Below are positions 1 to 11,353 of a stretch of DNA of 64,000 nt, piece after piece. Each line of letters starts with the position of its first letter. Within the stretch, counting starts at the first letter, position 1. Where the stretch lies: positions 6,196,642-6,260,641 of the forward strand of contig CM033116.1 of the NCBI GenBank assembly GCA_019321725.1. Direction: 5' to 3'. The position numbers were made by a program, and so were the translations under genes. The DNA comes from Paulownia fortunei. Its lineage: Eukaryota; Streptophyta; Magnoliopsida; Lamiales; Paulowniaceae. The notes under the pieces are model-generated. The model was not told the origin of the DNA. It made no database searches and saw only the letters and a program-made list of their open reading frames with translations.

Positions 1-94
1 GCACCACCGCTCGTTCACATAAGGTTTTTATTGATGATTCTTGTGGGTCTTTGCCACCCCTATCCTAAGAAGATCCTACACTTTCTACCCACCC

Positions 95-475
95 TCTTCT
101 TTTCTGTGTTGGCAGTGGGCCTCGTTACTTTAATTGCGGTGAACCTAAGCACCATCAGGCTGATTATCGCAAATTATCTGGGCATAATTTTGTTGTGGCT
201 GATTCTGATTTTAAATCTGTGATGTCTCTAATTGCTGATGATAGTGAGCCCGTGGTGGAGAAATTTGTTGAAGGGGATATGGGTTTCTTGTTGATGCTCC
301 ATCTCACCTTTTTGAGCCCACAAGTCTTTCCCAATAATTAGCGTAGCAACTCTATTTTTCAGTTAACTTGTACGATTAGCAGGAAGGTATGTCGCTTTAT
401 CATTGATTCAGGCAGTTGTGATAATATTTTATCTAAGTTGGCTATGGAGAAATTGGGTCTTATAGTCGAACCACA
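95..475 (+). pseudogene. gag C-terminus (zinc knuckle) and start of protease, gypsy element
   Basis: Translation near 125-180 resembles a retroviral-type CCHC zinc knuckle (FNCGEPKHHQAD), but the first and last cysteines of the motif read as tyrosine, which would abolish zinc binding. Downstream, the aspartic protease active-site triad Asp-Ser-Gly is encoded at 405-413 in a good family context (FIIDSGSCDN). The reading is cut at 483 by the hAT insertion and continues at 4288 with the rest of the protease. Frame breaks occur between the two domains. This is family-level recognition from motifs, with no alignment run. Confidence 0.8.
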
Positions 476-483
476 TCCTTGTC
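476..483. repeat. Target-site duplication, left copy, of hAT insertion
   Basis: TCCTTGTC immediately before the hAT terminus; the right copy at 4280-4287 is TCCTTGCC, 7 of 8 identical. Eight bases is the duplication length made by hAT transposases. Confidence 0.85.
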
Positions 484-770
484 TAGGGATGGGCATTCGA
501 ATTCGGATTTTTGGGTCCCGATTCGATTCGATCGAGTTGGATTTTTTTTAAAAATAATCGGATATTGGTTACTCGATACTCGATTAAAAGAAATCGGGTC
601 GGTTTTAAGGTAGAAATATTTCTACCCGAAAACCTGTTCGGGTACCCAAAATTAAAAAAAAATAAAAAAATTGGTGGAAAAATAGTTAGGGGGCAGCTTG
701 GCAGGGGGTTCTAGAACTTGGTAGGGTTTCATCTTCATTGCAAATTTCTTTTGTCTGCCTTATTTTCCCA

Positions 771-775
<5 letters not shown>

Positions 776-812
<37 letters not shown>
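776..812. repeat. (CT)n microsatellite
   Basis: About 18 uninterrupted CT units lie in the presumed 5' leader of the hAT transposase gene. Confidence 0.95.
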
Positions 813-814
<2 letters not shown>

Positions 815-1561
815 TTTTTTCTCTTTCTATCTACTTTTTGTTCTCTTTTTCTTCTCTCTTTATTTCTTTCTTTTAACACTTAAATCTTCATCACCCTTAC
901 CCTCACACGGTACAAATCCTTCACTCACTCTCACTCTAAACTCTACTTGGTAAAGGTATGTTTTACTATTTATTTTTCTCTTTATTGTGTTTGTCTTTTT
1001 TTGATTAATCATTGAGTTGAATGTCTTCAACAATCTTGAAGAAAATATGAGTTATCTGTTTTTATTTTTGATATCCATATGATATATATCTAAGCTATTT
1101 TTGTATGTTAAAAATTATTAAATCCTTATAATCATTATTGTGGTCTCGTATCCAGTTTTAATTGTTTGAGAAATAAATAAAGTAGTAGAGGTTCTGAAAG
1201 TGAACAAAGCATTAATTTTTGGCACTCTGGGAATAATTTTTTTTTAAATAGCTTTCTGTTCATATGTTTTAATACCTAGTTGCAATGAAAATATTGATGA
1301 ATTCAATCTTTGATGATACTGTGGCATACTAGGGAAATTAAGTCAATGTGACATTTTTAACTCTATGCAATTATACTATACCCATAATACAATGATTAAC
1401 ATAATAATCATTGTATATTTGTATTTTGCCTTATGTTATTATTAAGAACAAAATGCAAACTTTGCATTTTTTTATTTTATTTTTTACATTATATTTTATT
1501 TGAATTATATTTTTGTTTTATTTTTTGTTTCTATTGATTTTATGATTCTTGAATCTTGTAG

Positions 1562-3780
1562 ATGGATTTTTTGGTAATCCTAGAGAAGAGGTTAGTAATA
1601 TTGCTAGTGGAAAGGACTCTACACAATTTGATTCTTTGAATTTTGATCTCTCAATCTAAAAAAAGAAGAAAAGAGGTTTTATCTAGGTCACAATATTGGA
1701 ATTATTTTGAAAATTTTATATATGACGTTGAGAATGTGCAAAAAAGTAGTTGTAAATATTGTAGCAGAGAAAAGGCATATGGGACTAGATCACTTAAAAA
1801 TCACTATAAATCTTGCATGAAAAAACTTTATGAAGTTGCAACTAGTCAAACTCGAATTTCATTTCAGCCATCTTGGGTGGGTGATAAAGAAGCACCTGTT
1901 GTTTCATGGAGATTTGATCAAACTAAAATAAGAGAGACATTGAGTTATTGGTTGGTTGTTGATGAGCTTCCTTTTAAAATAGTTGAGCACTTGGGGTTTA
2001 GGCATTTTTTATCGGTTGCATGTCCTATGTTTATGATTCTATCATGAAGAATCTTAACTAGAGACATCTATAATTTATATATAGATGAAAAGAATAAGTT
2101 AAAGGCTTTTATACGAAACCACTCTCAAAGAGTTTGTATTACTATTGACATATGGACATCAATTCAAAAAGTTACCTATATGTATCTCACTGTACATTTC
2201 ATTGATGATAATTGAAATTTGCAAAAAACAAACTTTGAACTTTTGCCCAATTTCTAAACATAAGAGTGAGAAAGTGGGTAAAAGGGTGGAAAAATATTTA
2301 CTTAATTGGGGTATTGATAGAATTTTCACTGTTACGGTTGATAATGCTTCTTCAAATAATGGTGCAATTGTATACTTGGTGAAAAAAATTTATCATTGGG
2401 GTACAAATCTTTTAGGTGGAAAGTATGTGCACATGAGGTCCATTGCATATATTGTCAATCTTATTGTACATGATGGTATGAAGAACAAAGATGAGCATTT
2501 GGCTATCTCTCGCATTAAAGGAGCCGTAAGGTATGTTAGAAGCTTTCCAGCTAGGTATAAAAAATTTCTAGAATGTATTGAAATTGAAAAATTAGAAACA
2601 AATAAATTATTAAGTCTTGATATACATACTAGGTGGAATTCCACCTACTTGATGTTGGAGTCGGCAACATGCCTTAGAAGAGCTTTTGATTCTTATCACT
2701 ATTTAGATCTTGGTTATGCAAATGAACTTTCAAAGCCACCATATGATGGGATTCCGATGGATTATGATTGGGAGAGGGTTAAGTTATTGTTGAAATTTTC
2801 GGGTCATTTCTATAAACTTACTCTGCGCATTTCTAGTTCATTGTATGTCACATCAAACAATGTGTTTTATGAAATAAGTGGAGTAGAAATGATTCTAAGA
2901 TAATGGTTGGAGAGTGATGACTGAATTGAGTCAAATGTCTAGAAAGATAAAAGAAAAATTTGACAAGTATTGAAGATCAATTGAAAAAATGAACATGATT
3001 TATTATTATGCAGTGATTCTTGATCCACGACGTAAACTTTTGTTCCTTGAGTTTTCATTTGACTCATTATATGTTGATGTTGAAAAGAGTATGATGATGT
3101 AAAACAAAGTGAAGAGGACATGCAAGAGTTATTTGATGAATATAAGTTGCAATATGAAACTCTATGAAGTACAACCCACTCGTTAAGTTCTTTGTCTTCT
3201 TCATCTGTATCTAAGAAAAGTGTGGATAACTCTCAAACACCATCTAGAAACTTGATAGATCAGTTTAATAAGTACAAGTATGAAGGAAAAAGTGAATATG
3301 TAAAGTCGAAGCTGGAGAAATATTTAAGTGAGAATTTTGAGGATCATAATGAAGATTTTGACGTATTAAAATGATGGAAAGTAAATTCTCATAGGTTTCA
3401 TATTCTCTCTAAGATAGCTCATGACATATTGCTAGTTTCAGTCTCCACAATTATTTCAGAGGCTGCATTTAGCACTGGTGGGCGTGTTCTTAATGCATTT
3501 AGGAGTTCTTTGTCTCCAAAAATAGTGCAAACTCTTATTTGTACTCAAGATTGGTTTTGTTTAAATTCCAAGCCAATAAGTGTGGAGGAGGAATTGAGTG
3601 AAGTTGAAAAGCTTAATCAAGGTATTTATCATTTTTACGTTTTAGTTTTTAATTGTTGTTTTTTTATTCAAATGCATTTATACCCATATATTTATTATAT
3701 TCTATTTTATAACATATATCTTGATTTTTTTATTCTTTTGTAGAATTGTCAAAGTTAGGGGTAAATTCAACAATTGTTGA
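1562..3780 (+). pseudogene. hAT transposase pseudogene (BED zinc finger, RNase H-like core, C-terminal dimerisation domain)
   Basis: The likely original start is ATG 1562, just after an intron acceptor, but one missing T shifts the frame and brings a stop within 26 codons. A BED zinc finger is readable at about 1685-1825 (Cys-X2-Cys, later His-X4-Cys). The catalytic-core region spans about 2050-2900 in two frames, including a TVDNASSNN stretch near the conserved core Asp and a DIHTRWNSTYLML block. Stops follow 2903. The C-terminal dimerisation domain is clear at 3430-3600 (AAFSTGGRVL, LICTQDWF). A probable last intron starts near 3621 and ends near 3743. At least three frameshifts or stops make it non-functional. 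The best family match from memory is the Ac/Tam3 RICESLEEPER-type branch. Confidence 0.88.
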
Positions 3781-4279
3781 TGCTTGAAGGTAGTACAACA
3801 AGCAATCTACATTGAAGGTGGATGGACAAACAAACATGATTTGGGAATTTTGTTACTTTTTGTTTTGGGAGACAATTTTGTAATTTTGTCATTTTCATAA
3901 ATTTAATGAATATGTAACTATATTTTGTGGCAGACGAGTCGGTTATAATTTAAATGATGCTATAAATAGATTAAAATTCAATTTAGTTTATTTTAAGTTA
4001 TTAATTTATGGTTATTTTATATTCAGCGGAATAATATCATAACATTAATAATTCATCTTCATATGCTTGCATCAAAATATCATCATTTGAGTATGTAACT
4101 AGTAATAAAATTTCTTTTTTCAGTGCAGTAAAATTTCAATTTCAATTTCAAAAAAAAAAACTCGAACCCGAACCATTGGGTTACCTGAATTTTTCGGGTA
4201 CCCAAAATGTCGGGTACCCATAAATTTTAGATTGGTGTCGGGTAGCATTTTATGCTACCCGAGCCGATGCTCACCCCTA

Positions 4280-4287
4280 TCCTTGCC
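4280..4287. repeat. Target-site duplication, right copy, of hAT insertion
   Basis: TCCTTGCC directly follows the hAT terminus and pairs with 476-483. Confidence 0.85.
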
Positions 4288-6950
4288 CATATAAGTTTGC
4301 TTGGCTTACTAAAGATATGAATGTTACTGTATCTCATCGTATATTAGTTACTTTTCGATTGACTCCACATATGCCAATAAGATTATGTGTGATATCATTC
4401 CTATGATTGCTTGCCATTTACTCTTAGGGCGCCCTTGGCAATATGATCAAGCCACCTTTCATGATGGGCACACAAACACGTACTCCTTACTCCACAAAAA
4501 AAGGATTGTGATACTTTCTAGTCCTATTAAGCGCTCCCGTCGGTTGGGGACAGACCACTCTTTTGTCTCGTGCTTTCTTTGAGAAAACTATGAAAGAATC
4601 CAGCATCGTGTATCTTTTGATGACCAAGCCCACCTCCCTACTCTCTAAAATTCCGCCTGTGGTGCAGCCCCTTCTATCGAAATTGGCAGATATTTTTCCG
4701 ACCGCACTATCTGCTGGTCTCTCTCCATTATGTGATATTCAGCATCATATTGACCTCATTCTAGGTGCCACTCTACCTAATAGGCCACATTATCGCATAA
4801 GTCCTAAGGAGAATGAGGAGTTGCGCTGCCAAGTTGAGGAGTTACTTGCTAAGGGTCATATTCGAGAAAGCCTTAGTCCGTGTGTCGTTCCTGCCCTCCT
4901 CACTCCAAAGAAAAATAGCTCTTGGTGGATATGTGTTGATAGTCGAGCAATTAACAAAATTATCATCCACTATCATTTCCCAATTCCTCGCTCAATGACT
5001 TATTGGACCAATTGAATGGGGCAACCATTTTTAATAAACTGGATTTGAAGAGCGGATACCACCAAATTCAGGTTCGCCCTGGTGATGAATGGAAAATGGC
5101 ATTTAAGACCCATGAGGGTCTCTATGAATGGCTTGTCATGCCATTTGGCCTCTTTAATGCACCGAACACCTTTATGTGTATTACGAATCAAGCTCTTCGT
5201 CTTTTCCTTGGTAAATTCGTTGTTGTGTATTTTGATGACATTCTCATTTTTAGTGCTACCCATAATTTACATCGTCAGCACTTACAAGAGGTTCTTTTGG
5301 TTCTTCGTCAAGATAAATTTTATGCTATAATAAATTAATGTTCTTTTTTGCAATCATATGTCCGCTTCTTGGGTTATGTTATGTCTATCAATGGCTTGGA
5401 GATTGACCCAACCAAAGTTGAGGCCATTCAACATTAGCCTACACCTCGCTCCATCATAGATGTGTGGAGTTTCTATGGCCTTGTTTCTTTCTACCATTGT
5501 TTCATTTTGCATTTCAGCAACATTATGGCTCCCTTCACTAATTGCATTCTTGGAGGTAAGTTTACTTGGTCTGATGTCACTAACTCAGCTTTTCAAGAGA
5601 TTCAATGATGCTTAACTACTGTCCATATTCTTGTTCTCCCGAATTTTGCCTTACCTTTCAAACTCCATTACGATGCTTCTAAGTTGGGAATCGGTGTTGT
5701 GCTTAGCCAATCGGGTAGACCTATTACTTTTTTCAGCGAGAAGCTCACTGGGCCAAAGCTTCATTTTAGCACCTAGATCTTGAATTCTATGTTGTGGTTC
5801 AAGTCGTCAGGCATTGGTGTCACTACCTCTTTCATTGGGAATTCGTTCTTTTTACTTATCATGATGCACTTAAACACCTTGGTAGTCAAGACAAAATCTG
5901 CTCGCCATGCCTCATGGCACTCCTATTTGCAATAATTCACCTTTATGATCAAACGTAAGGCTGGATTTCTAATCGTGTGGCTGATGCCTTGAGTTGCCAT
6001 CACTTTTTGTTGACTGAGATGCGTGTAACTGTGCCTGGATTTGATTCTTTCATGGATTTATATGCTACTGATCCTTTCTTTTCTCCTATTTTACTGCAAA
6101 TTCAATCTGACAACCGCATAGATTTTCTATTAAAGATGGTTTTCTATTCCATGGTATTCAACTTTGCATCCTCAATTGTAGCTTGCGTCTCAAAATAATT
6201 CAAGAGTTGGGCAATGAGGGCCATGTGGGTCAAAATCGCACCTTGCAACTTGTCTCCCAATCTTATTTTTGGCCTATAATGCACAAATTTATAACTCATT
6301 ATCGTGTTTGCCAACTAACCAAGGGGTAGGCCACTAATGTCGAATTATACATGCCTTTGCCAATTCTAACTCAACCATGGAGTGATGTATGGATTTTGTG
6401 CTCGGCCTTACTCGCACTCAATGAGGCCATGACTTTATCGTTGTTGTGGTAGATCATTTTTCAAAGATGACACATTTTCTCCCTTGTTGATGTACTACCG
6501 ATGTTGTTAGTGTCACTCAGCTCTATTTTGCAAGGTTTATGGCTTGCACGCCCTATCTTCTTCCATAGTCTTAGATAGAGATACTTGGTTTCTCAACCAC
6601 TTTTGGCGTAGCCTTTGGTGCCTTGTTAACACCTCATTAAATTTTAGTTCTGCCTACCATCTGCAAACCGACGACCAGACTGAAGTTTTTAACCGTTCAT
6701 TGGGCAATCTAATGTGCAGATTAGTTGGTGACCATGTCAAGTCCTGGGATTTGAAGCTCTACCAGGCCGAGTTCGCATATAATCACGCCACCAATTGCAC
6801 CACCAGTTTCAACCATTTTCATGTCGTGTATAGCCTTGCACCTTGCAGCCCTTTGAACCTCATTGCGTTACCTAACCACTTGTGTCCGCATGGTATAACA
6901 GTTGATTTTGTTGCCCAACTCCAGCAGCTCCACCAATAGGCATACGATCA
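4288..6950 (+). pseudogene. gypsy pol: end of protease, reverse transcriptase, RNase H, integrase core
   Basis: The protease C-terminal flap/LLLGRPW block is at about 4415-4440. Reverse transcriptase covers about 4660-5340, with the LVMPFGL block at 5131-5152 and the catalytic YFDD at 5228-5239, intact in its own frame. RNase H begins near 5670 with a YDASKLGIG block. Integrase shows a zinc-binding GHVGQNRTLQLV region near 6210-6260, a KMTHFLP block near 6464-6480, VLDRDTWF near 6570 and AEFAYNHA near 6768-6790. Stop codons and frameshifts occur at about 5015, 5338 and repeatedly through RNase H and integrase. It was once a single polyprotein; no reading frame longer than about 150 codons survives. 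Confidence 0.9.
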
Positions 6951-6954
6951 CTTG
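6950..6954. repeat. Target-site duplication, left copy, of solo LTR
   Basis: ACTTG precedes TGTTAAG; ATTTG (8048-8052) follows the right end. Four of five bases match, and five bases is the LTR-element length. Confidence 0.65.
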
Positions 6955-8047
6955 TGTTAAGTCCATGTGACTTATGTAATTTAATTGGCAATTTGATCAA
7001 AATAGTAAGTGCAATTTATTAAGTCTTCTAATTAAGGTAGGTTAGGTTTTGTATGTTTAATAAAAAATTTAATATTAAACTAACTCTTGCTTATTTGTTT
7101 CCTTGTAGGAATCAAACTCTCTTACTTATCATCTTGGACTGATTTATAAAATACAAGCTTGTAGTATTTATGGAAATAAATCTACAATATATCTTCTAAT
7201 AATTCTATGTTCAATTGGAAAGGAATAAGAGTTATTATGGACTTATCTTATGAAGAGGAGACTTGGCAGATTTCCTATCATTCCAAGAAGTCATGTATCA
7301 TTATTTAGATAAAGAAATTAATGTAATCTTGAACTCCAAGATTCAGATTTATACACGGTAGTTAATGGTAGAATTATGGAAGGAAAGTCTTTATAATAGA
7401 CTAGGAATCTTTTCTTGTATTTGTTTAGGAATCAATTAGAGTGTTTTGTGTATCTAAATACAAACACACATTAGTTTGAGTTGTAGATTTTTAGAGAAGA
7501 AATCCAGAGACAATAAGCAGTTGATTCCCTCTCCAGTGCACATAAAAGATTGTGATTGAAATTCGAGTTTCAAGCCAGTACTAGAGATTTAAGTCTATTC
7601 CAGACTATATCGGAACAACACATTGAATATCCTTCGGGAAAAGGAGGTGAGTTCTGAGGAGAGAACGCTTTGCCATTTTGATGGGAGGTCAACGTTGAAG
7701 GAAGATCAACGAGGTTGATTCAAATCGAGGGAATTTCGCAAACAAGTCCACCGGTGAAGCAATACAAGAACGGCGTCAAAAACAAATAGGGAGTCTTTAG
7801 TTTTGTGTTATAAGTCCAATTATTGTATTGTGTTAAATTTTACTAATAGTGGATTGTTTTATCTGTGGGCGTAGCCTCAAGAAGTAGGATATTGAGATTC
7901 AAACCTCGTTAAAATTACTGATGTTAATTTTAATTCCGTTGTGCATGTTGTTTTATGTTCTAATCTTTGTTCAAACATTAATTAGAATATAACGAATCTG
8001 GTAAACTATCTAAACGAATTAATTAAACCTGACAATAAATTCTAACA
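6955..8047. mobile_element. Probable solo LTR of a second (copia-like) retrotransposon inside gypsy integrase
   Basis: The 1093-bp block starts TGTTAAG and ends TCTAACA, so it has TG...CA ends with a short inverted TGTTA/TAACA repeat. A 5-bp near-duplication of the target flanks it. It has no coding content. Features resembling LTR control sequence are visible around 7440-7500 and 7860-7910. The gypsy integrase reading breaks exactly at its left end and resumes in the correct frame after one target copy on the right, which independently fixes the borders. The copia assignment rests on general LTR look only and is uncertain; the orientation is not determined. Confidence 0.75.
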
Positions 8048-8052
8048 ATTTG

Positions 8053-8436
8053 GTTGTTTCTATCTCCAAATACAAACAACAAGCTGAGCGTCACCACCAT
8101 GCTATTAATTATCAGGTTGGGGACTTTGTTTGGGCTATCTTGAGTAAGGAGCGTTTTTCTGCTCATGACTGTAACAAGCTCGCAGCTCGTAAGATTATTC
8201 CAATTGATATTATTGAGAAGATTAACTCCAATGTTTATCGTTTAACACTTCCTAGTCAATTGCACACCTCATATGTGTTCAATGTCAAGCACCTCCTTCC
8301 GTACCAAGGCGATTCTTTGGATGATGACTCTTCCCTTGCAGATTCGAGGGTGAATCTTCTTTATCTCGAGGGGAATAATGTAGTCCGTTTGGAGCTGGAT
8401 TTCATGGACCATTTTGAACATCCAAAGAACTCCTAG
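8053..8436 (+). pseudogene. gypsy integrase C-terminal region
   Basis: An open frame of about 128 codons continues the integrase after the solo LTR. It shows the KYKQQAERHH helix, GDFVWAIL, LAARKIIPIDIIEKI and VFNVKHLLPYQGD blocks that end the pol polyprotein in many plant gypsy elements. It stops at 8434-8436. This is the least decayed piece of the element. I see no clear chromodomain. Confidence 0.88.
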
Positions 8437-8716
8437 TTTGCTTAGGAAAAGTTCTATTTACTAATTATTTTTGTTAGGAGTATTCTACAAATTTTAATTC
8501 TTACTCGTAATTTTCGTATTGTGTTAGGAGTGGCTCGCAATTTCTAATTCTTGTTTGTTAGGGTTGAACTATTTAAATTGTCTTTTGATGAGAATTCATT
8601 TTTGGTGGTGAAAAATTGAATAAAATTTGAGAGTTCATTCTCTTCCAAAATCTCTCGGTATTCTTACGAATCAACGATTGATTTTGTACCATTCTTTGAT
8701 TGCGCTAATTGTTGCA

Positions 8717-8853
8717 TCATGAACCGATCGAAATAATTTCGGTATTTATCGAACCGAATCGATCTATTTTGGTTCGGTATTCGGTACGGGATATAATTGT
8801 ACCAAAATTTTGGTTCGATTCTGTATGGTTTTATTACCAAATAAATACCCCTA
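8717..8853. mobile_element. Terminal fragment of a hAT-like non-autonomous element
   Basis: The stretch is dense in GGTTCGGTATTCGGTA/CCGAACCGA motifs and ends with AAATACCCCTA, the sort of subterminal and terminal sequence seen at hAT ends. The partner terminus and a target duplication were not found, so it may be a truncated relic. Confidence 0.45.
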
Positions 8854-10350
8854 ATAAAAATTAGAAAAAGAATTTGTCATGCAAGAAACTGAAAATTTTC
8901 ATAAAAATAGGAAAAGGAAAGAGTTTCCTAATAAACTAAAGTTTTTTTTAGAGTACCCTATATTTAGGTTTTTAAAGTTGATATTGAAATTTTTTCCATA
9001 ATTTTGATGAAAACATTTAGAAATTTTAATCCATGTATATAACTATATTACAACCTCAAAATTAGATAGCTTCATCAGTCTAGCTAATAAGTCAACCTCA
9101 AAATTAGATAACTTCATCAGTCTAGTGTCATAATCAAATGTGAGAAACAGTTGATAAATCACAATGCCTCACTTCTTCGTGTGACTGTCTACCGAAAAAC
9201 AAATTAAGTTTACAAGGTCCAACTCTTGATAAAAAGGAAATAAACTCCTCAATTATTAGTAAGGAGACCCCAAAACAGATGTCATTTAATCTGAACGTAT
9301 AAGCTTAACAAATATCCTCTAAGAAGCATTTGATTATTTTTTTAATAATAAAAAATACATGGGAAATGCGACAAGCACAGCAATCTTTTTCGAGCATGGA
9401 CATAGGATTCTCTCACTAATTCGGATTGAGTCATGGCTAACATATGAAATGCGAGTCCATCATCATAACTCCAAAAAAAATCAATCAACCATATATTAGA
9501 ACAAAGCCCCTCCGACATAATTATAGATTCACAAACCACTACCACAAATAAAATCGATCCTATGATACCCTCATTACCACTACCACCTTAATCGACTATG
9601 GAGCTTTTGAGTTATGCAATGACTTGTGAAATATTTCTCATATGACTATTACAAGCCCATGTTTATATTTGATAGTACCAACTAATTTGGAGATAACAAG
9701 AGAAAAAACCTCTAAAATGAAGCTATGAGAACATTAACATTGCATTTGGTATTCCAAAAATAAATCAAGGAATGGATCAATAAGTACATTACTTGAGTCA
9801 AATGTTTAGATCCATAATCAAAAGTTTTCCCAAAGGCATTTTGCCAACACCAAGAAGCCCATACTCATAGGTATTGTTCCAATACCATGATACTAGACCC
9901 AATTTGGTTGCATTCATTTAGAATCATCAATAAGAATTAATCTAAGTCTTGGCAACCTAAATTTATACATTTATCCTTTCTTTCTTTATCATAGCCAAAT
10001 TTTAAAGGCTCCATGAGAGAATTTTGAAGCTAGAGGTATGCTAACTTAATTTGTAAGGACCAAAATACATGAAACAAGAGCAAATGTGATTATATTGGGT
10101 AATATCCATGCTACTCTAGATACTTGCATGATTAACAAGTTTTTCATTTCATAAGAAATGAAGTATTTGTCCATCATCCATATACTTGGTGCATTGTTTA
10201 TCGAGTGTAACATTTCAAAAATCGATTATACTGATGTTACTCTAATATCTTTAGTCATCTTGATAGGCCTTTATGGGTTGCAAATAAATGTGATTAATCA
10301 AGAATTTACAAGATAAATGAAATTAAAAGTTGGATACTAAGTCTCAATCT
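8854..10350. other. Intergenic, no gene seen
   Basis: AT-rich DNA with short frames only. The only structure noted is a 33-bp direct repeat at 9051-9125. No coding, RNA or complete mobile element was recognised. Confidence 0.6.
9051..9125. repeat. 33-bp direct repeat, two copies
   Basis: The 33-base unit beginning CAACCTCAAAATTAG occurs at 9051-9083 and 9093-9125 with one mismatch, separated by 9 bases. Confidence 0.9.
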
Positions 10351-10393
10351 TTAAGAATATGCTAATTTTAAATAAATATGATTTTAGTTCAAG

Positions 10394-10511
10394 TTCCTAC
10401 CCTCCCACCCCCACCCCACCCCACCCCAAAAACCAGATAATTTTAATTTCATCTAGCAATGCCAAATCACACACGCATATAGATACATATATATTGTGTG
10501 TGTGTGTGTGT
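10394..10511. repeat. C-rich run followed by (TG)n microsatellite
   Basis: Runs of CCCCA at about 10401-10427 give a G-quadruplex-capable complement. A (TG)9 tract follows at about 10494-10511. Confidence 0.85.
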
Positions 10512-10815
10512 AAAGGTCCACCAACCAAAAAAAAACAAAAAAAAAAAAAAGCATCTCCATGCACATTTACCATAAAATTAAGTTGATCACAGTTGAAATA
10601 TTGTTTTTTTGGTCAGAATCTGATCTCCAAAAGATTAGCAAAACCTTCCAACCATCCAAAGACGGAATAAGATTCATCAAATTCTGTATATATCCCCTTT
10701 TGTAGGATTGTCAAGAAACTGATAATGACAAACAAACATGATGTGTTAGAATAAGGACTAAACATGGGACAAGGACAGGACTGTTGTTAGTTAGGTAATT
10801 GTCATTAAAAGACAA

Positions 10816-10958
10816 GGCCCACATGCAAAAACATATTTAGGCCCAAAGAAAAATGGACAGGCCAACACAATGGCCTCAAACCAGAGGTGGACAACAAAAG
10901 ACAGATAAAAGTGGAAGGCCCACCTCTGAATTAATATTGTGTAAGACATGTCGGCCCA
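10816..10958. promoter_or_regulatory. Cluster of four GGCCCA (site II-like) motifs
   Basis: GGCCCA occurs at 10816, 10840, 10917 and 10953. Such site II elements bind TCP factors in promoters of plant housekeeping genes. No gene is visible downstream, so this may be a promoter relic, part of a retroelement, or chance. Confidence 0.3.
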
Positions 10959-11039
10959 TTAGTGAGTGGCTGGCAACCATTTTGAAGAAGACATCAGATT
11001 CTCTTTCTCGAGAAGAAGAAATGTGGTTTATATGTGTTG

Positions 11040-11353
11040 AAAACTGACGGCAAACGAGGCATTGTTCAAGTAGTAAAGTTCGAATCTCTAAAATTTTAAG
11101 ATTTTGTATTCGGAACATATGGAAAGTATGAAAGTGTGGGTATATATCTGCTTAATTTGTTGACATCTTCGTATAATTATATATTTCGTTAACTATCATC
11201 TCTTTTGGTGTGGTGGTACCTAACCTTATTACATCTTGTAATCCATTTCCTCCCTTACTTCCCCAATCTTTGGATTTGAGCAACCCCTCCCCTTTAAAAA
11301 GAAAAATGTGTTTGGTCGTTTTACTCAAAAAAAAAAAAAAAAAAAAAAAAAAA
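11040..11353 (+). mobile_element. Possible SINE or other poly(A)-tailed retroinsertion
   Basis: A 27-base poly(A) run (11327-11353) ends a stretch holding tRNA-promoter-like pieces: GTTCGAATC near 11078 and GGTGTGGTGGTACC near 11208. CCAGAGG follows the tail at 11354, and CCAGAGG also occurs at about 10880, which may be a target duplication of a longer insertion. The boundaries and family are unproven. Confidence 0.35.

Larger units (their letters stand above)
484..4279 (+). mobile_element. hAT-superfamily DNA transposon, full length but inactive
   Basis: The element runs from TAGGGATGGGC at 484 to GCTCACCCCTA ending at 4279. The two ends are imperfect inverted repeats, flanked by an 8-bp target duplication (476-483 and 4280-4287). 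Both ends carry extra copies of a subterminal CGGGTACCC motif (about 638-646, 4196-4204 and 4211-4219), typical of hAT transposase binding regions. Total length is 3796 bp. The interior holds one decayed transposase gene with a CT-rich leader and an apparent leader intron (about 957-1561). It is nested in the gypsy protease region, so it is younger than the gypsy copy. One mismatch in the target duplication argues for an old insertion. Confidence 0.92.
1..8716 (+). mobile_element. Degenerate Ty3/gypsy LTR retrotransposon, 5' end outside window
   Basis: Domain order on the + strand is gag zinc knuckle, aspartic protease, reverse transcriptase, RNase H, integrase, which is the Ty3/gypsy order. 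All parts carry stops or frameshifts, so the copy is dead. It is split by a hAT transposon at 484-4279 and by a putative solo LTR at 6955-8047. In both places the gypsy protein reading resumes directly across the insertion once one target-site copy is discounted. The 5' LTR and most of gag lie before the window. The 3' part after the integrase stop (8437-8716) has no coding sense and probably includes the 3' LTR, ending near a TGCA at 8713-8716; that boundary is a guess because no second LTR is available for comparison. Confidence 0.9.
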
